From an uncultured Erysipelotrichaceae bacterium (GTDB taxonomy: Bacteria > Bacillota_I > Bacilli_A > Erysipelotrichales > Erysipelotrichaceae): 6,523 nucleotides of DNA. The position numbers were made by a program, and so were the translations under genes. The notes under the pieces are model-generated. The model saw only the letters and a list, made by a program, of their open reading frames with translations. It was not told the DNA's origin and did not search any database. The stretch spans positions 1 to 6,523 of the forward strand of contig OMUX01000337.1 in assembly GCA_900314345.1 (NCBI GenBank). The letters run 5' to 3'. Below, piece by piece: positions 5,297 to 6,523 of the stretch. Numbering within the stretch: the stretch's first letter is position 1; every line of letters starts with the position of its first letter.

Positions 5297-5382
5297 CAGC
5301 TGAAAATCTCACAGGAAGACTGAAAGACATCGGGAAAGGAAGATGTGTGAATCCTGCATATGATTCAGCAAGGAAACACTAA
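5293..5382 (+). CDS. Possible 29-residue ORF or remnant of a third coupled gene
   Basis: An ATG at 5293 overlaps the stop of the second VOC gene by 4 bases (ATGA), the same coupling as between the two VOC genes. The frame begins MTAENLTGRLKDIGKGRC and stops at TAA 5380-5382 after 29 residues. The composition looks like the start of a soluble protein, but I recognise no family. The only purine-rich site (AAGGG) touches the ATG, so initiation would rely on coupling. It may be a truncated gene start or chance. Confidence 0.22.
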   Translation: MTAENLTGRLKDIGKGRCVNPAYDSARKH

Positions 5383-5420
5383 CGGAAGAATAAGAAAAAA
5401 CGCTGATTTAATATCATATG
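5357..5420. repeat. Long-range imperfect inverted repeat
   Basis: CATATGATTCAGC (5357-5369) pairs with GCTGA (5402-5406) and ATCATATG (5413-5420), leaving a 6-base bulge TTTAAT and a 32-base A-rich loop. There are 13 pairs in total. No T-run follows on either strand immediately after the stem. It lies in the 163-bp gap between the VOC pair and the convergent membrane-protein gene and may act as a weak bidirectional transcription block or mark a rearrangement joint. Confidence 0.35.
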
Positions 5421-5459
5421 GGGTTTGAGGATTGCATAACTTGGAGTAATAACGCAGCT

Positions 5460-6206
5460 TCATTTCTGTCTGCCATCCATCCCCTTTCTGAAAACTTCAA
5501 ACTGTTCTTCATCTGGCAGCGTTTCCAGCAGTCCGCCAAAGGTCAGTGCATTACCGCAGCTTAAGAATGTCGTCCCGATTCCGCCGCCGAGTGCAGTATT
5601 CGGGCCAATGATCACAGCGATTACCAATACAGGAATACTGCCCACAAACAGATTGAACCACTTTGCATAAGTTGGATATGGTGTCAGTCCTTTTGCAAAA
5701 GCCTTAAACTGAACGATAAGCCCCGGCAGCCAGAATATGATCAGCAGAATCCATACAGGTAAGCAGAACCAATAGATCATCGGTTCGGCGGCTTTGTCAG
5801 CAAGTGCAGGATCAAGGCTGTAGATGTACTTATATGCCATATTCAGAAGCCCCGCGTTCATGTGGCAACCGATGGGTGCAAGCCAAATATAGCCAAAGAT
5901 GCTGGTCCGATAGATATATGCGTACTTCGGCGCAGCATCCGCCATCAGCCTATAGATTGCAAAGAATGCCAGACCTTCCAGGAACAATCCGATCATGCCC
6001 AACAAGCTGCCTGCGATTAGCTGCCAATCCGCAAGATTCGGCGCATTCGCCATTACGCTCGCCGCCATATTCGATGTGGGCAGCCCCTCGCCGTAGCCAA
6101 GGAAAAAGTCACCGATACCGGTCATGATAGAAGCAATCAGGCCGATGGTCAGGAGCTTTTTGATTCGCATTCTGTCAAGATTATTATCACTACCGATTAT
6201 GTTCAT
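5460..6206 (-). CDS. Multi-pass membrane protein of unknown function (possibly DUF6796-like)
   Basis: This 248-residue integral membrane protein has about six hydrophobic segments, near 17-37, 62-87, 103-125, 143-167, 184-202 and 208-226. Notable polar sites in or near membrane segments are D33 in GIGDFFLGYGEG, H115 in APIGCHMNAG, and the glycine-rich ALGGGIGTTF (205-214) near the end. There is no transporter signature, nucleotide-binding motif or protease motif. The pattern recalls an uncharacterised Bacillota membrane family that I associate from memory with DUF6796, at low certainty. The start at 6206 is chosen because GGAGG (6215-6219) lies 8 bases upstream; the ATG at 6221 would place the ribosome site inside the coding region. 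It follows the ATC-hydrolase-like gene on the same strand with a 136-bp gap and no evident terminator, so they may be co-transcribed. Confidence 0.72.
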   Translation of the reverse strand: MNIIGSDNNLDRMRIKKLLTIGLIASIMTGIGDFFLGYGEGLPTSNMAASVMANAPNLADWQLIAGSLLGMIGLFLEGLAFFAIYRLMADAAPKYAYIYRTSIFGYIWLAPIGCHMNAGLLNMAYKYIYSLDPALADKAAEPMIYWFCLPVWILLIIFWLPGLIVQFKAFAKGLTPYPTYAKWFNLFVGSIPVLVIAVIIGPNTALGGGIGTTFLSCGNALTFGGLLETLPDEEQFEVFRKGMDGRQK

Positions 6207-6277
6207 TCTCTGTACCTCCATGAACTATCATCCATATGTTTTCATATTCTTTCCATAATTTCAGACCTATCCGACGC

Positions 6278-6299
6278 CATGGCAGCCAGATATGCCATG
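6278..6299. repeat. Perfect hairpin between the two right-hand minus-strand genes
   Basis: CATGGCA (6278-6284) pairs with TGCCATG (6293-6299) around an 8-base loop. No T-run follows on either strand, so it is not a standard terminator. It lies about 70 bases before the start of the membrane-protein gene and could be an operator or mRNA-processing hairpin. Confidence 0.35.
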
Positions 6300-6342
6300 A
6301 ATCGCAGTACGATCATCCCGGCAGACCTGAACCTGTTTCGGA

Positions 6343-6523
6343 TTATTTATTTTTGCCTGTATTACTGTCTTTTCTGCAGAAATCAAAGTCACACTTTTCT
6401 CCGCCTTTGCCAAGCGTCTGCGTCCTTCTGAAGCCGACCTTTCTGAGATTACGATAGGTGATGTCATTGCTGTCGCAAAAGTATGTGCATACTTCCGGAT
6501 AACCGGCAATATCGCAGCAATCT
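6343..6523 (-). CDS. Partial L-2-amino-thiazoline-4-carboxylic acid hydrolase-like protein (C-terminus only)
   Basis: The minus-strand frame open from 6522 to TAA at 6343-6345 encodes 59 residues and runs off the right window edge. It contains YPEVCTYFCDSND, then VGFRRTQTLGKGGEKCDFDF. This matches the closing block I know for the ATC hydrolase family: a PE..x.FC.xD segment, then F.RT.TL..G...CDF.F near the C-terminus. The founding enzyme opens the thiazoline ring of 2-amino-thiazoline-4-carboxylate on the way to L-cysteine. Many Bacillota members are annotated by homology only and their substrates are unknown. Six cysteines in 59 residues is notable. The competing minus frame at 6267-6509 has no family features and is a shadow. 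Only the tail is visible, so an intact gene is not proven. Confidence 0.65.
   Translation of the reverse strand, partial: DCCDIAGYPEVCTYFCDSNDITYRNLRKVGFRRTQTLGKGGEKCDFDFCRKDSNTGKNK

Noticed and set aside
5436..5456. Repeated ATAAC blocks before the membrane-protein stop as a terminator or attachment site.
   Set aside because: They are short direct repeats, do not form a stable stem, and have no T-run or flanking duplication.
6267..6509. Minus-strand 80-residue frame near the right edge.
   Set aside because: The overlapping minus frame ending at 6343 shows the ATC-hydrolase C-terminal pattern, while this frame is low in recognisable features and lacks a ribosome site.
1..6523. A defence island, CRISPR array, retron, toxin-antitoxin pair or other novel multi-gene system.
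   Set aside because: No regular repeats, reverse transcriptase, nuclease or toxin motifs are visible. The XRE gene stands alone between terminators rather than paired with a toxin.

Overview
The window looks like ordinary chromosomal accessory DNA from a Bacillota bacterium. Supporting signs are strong AGGAGG-type ribosome sites, tight gene packing, several hairpin-plus-T-run terminators, a lipobox lipoprotein and moderate GC content. A gut or oral Erysipelotrichia or Lachnospiraceae-like organism would fit, but this is inference without a marker gene. No rRNA, tRNA, CRISPR array or complete mobile element is visible.

Layout, left to right. (i) A minus-strand CPBP/CAAX-protease-like membrane protein (78-827) ends in a clear terminator. 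It is divergent from a small acidic protein of unknown function (903-1175). (ii) That small gene overlaps tail to tail a thioredoxin-fold lipoprotein with a CPWC motif (1153-1830, minus). Upstream of it on the same strand is a double zinc-ribbon protein (1913-2521), separated by a terminator whose T-run doubles as part of the next promoter. (iii) A plus-strand pair, bcp-type peroxiredoxin and yaaA-type peroxide stress protein, overlaps by 4 bases (2672-3861) and ends in a strong terminator. (iv) An XRE-family regulator (4052-4492) has a consensus TATAAT directly preceded by a palindrome, and its own terminator. (v) Two VOC/glyoxalase-fold genes are coupled by an ATGA overlap (4569-5296), with a possible 29-codon remnant after them. 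(vi) On the minus strand at the right are a multi-pass membrane protein (5460-6206) and, cut by the window edge, the C-terminus of an L-2-amino-thiazoline-4-carboxylic acid hydrolase-like protein (6343-6523).

Functional theme. The centre concerns thiol, peroxide and electrophile chemistry: Bcp reduces hydroperoxides, YaaA limits peroxide damage, the extracytoplasmic CPWC lipoprotein probably handles disulfides, and the VOC pair may process small reactive metabolites. These are separate transcription units, so a single system is not shown. I found no convincing new multi-gene defence or mobile system. The most useful observations are a CPBP protein that has lost its catalytic histidines, the operator-like palindrome and corrected start of the XRE gene, the coupled bcp-yaaA unit with a TTG start, a VOC pair in which only one member keeps metal ligands, and the truncated ATC-hydrolase-like reading frame at the right edge.
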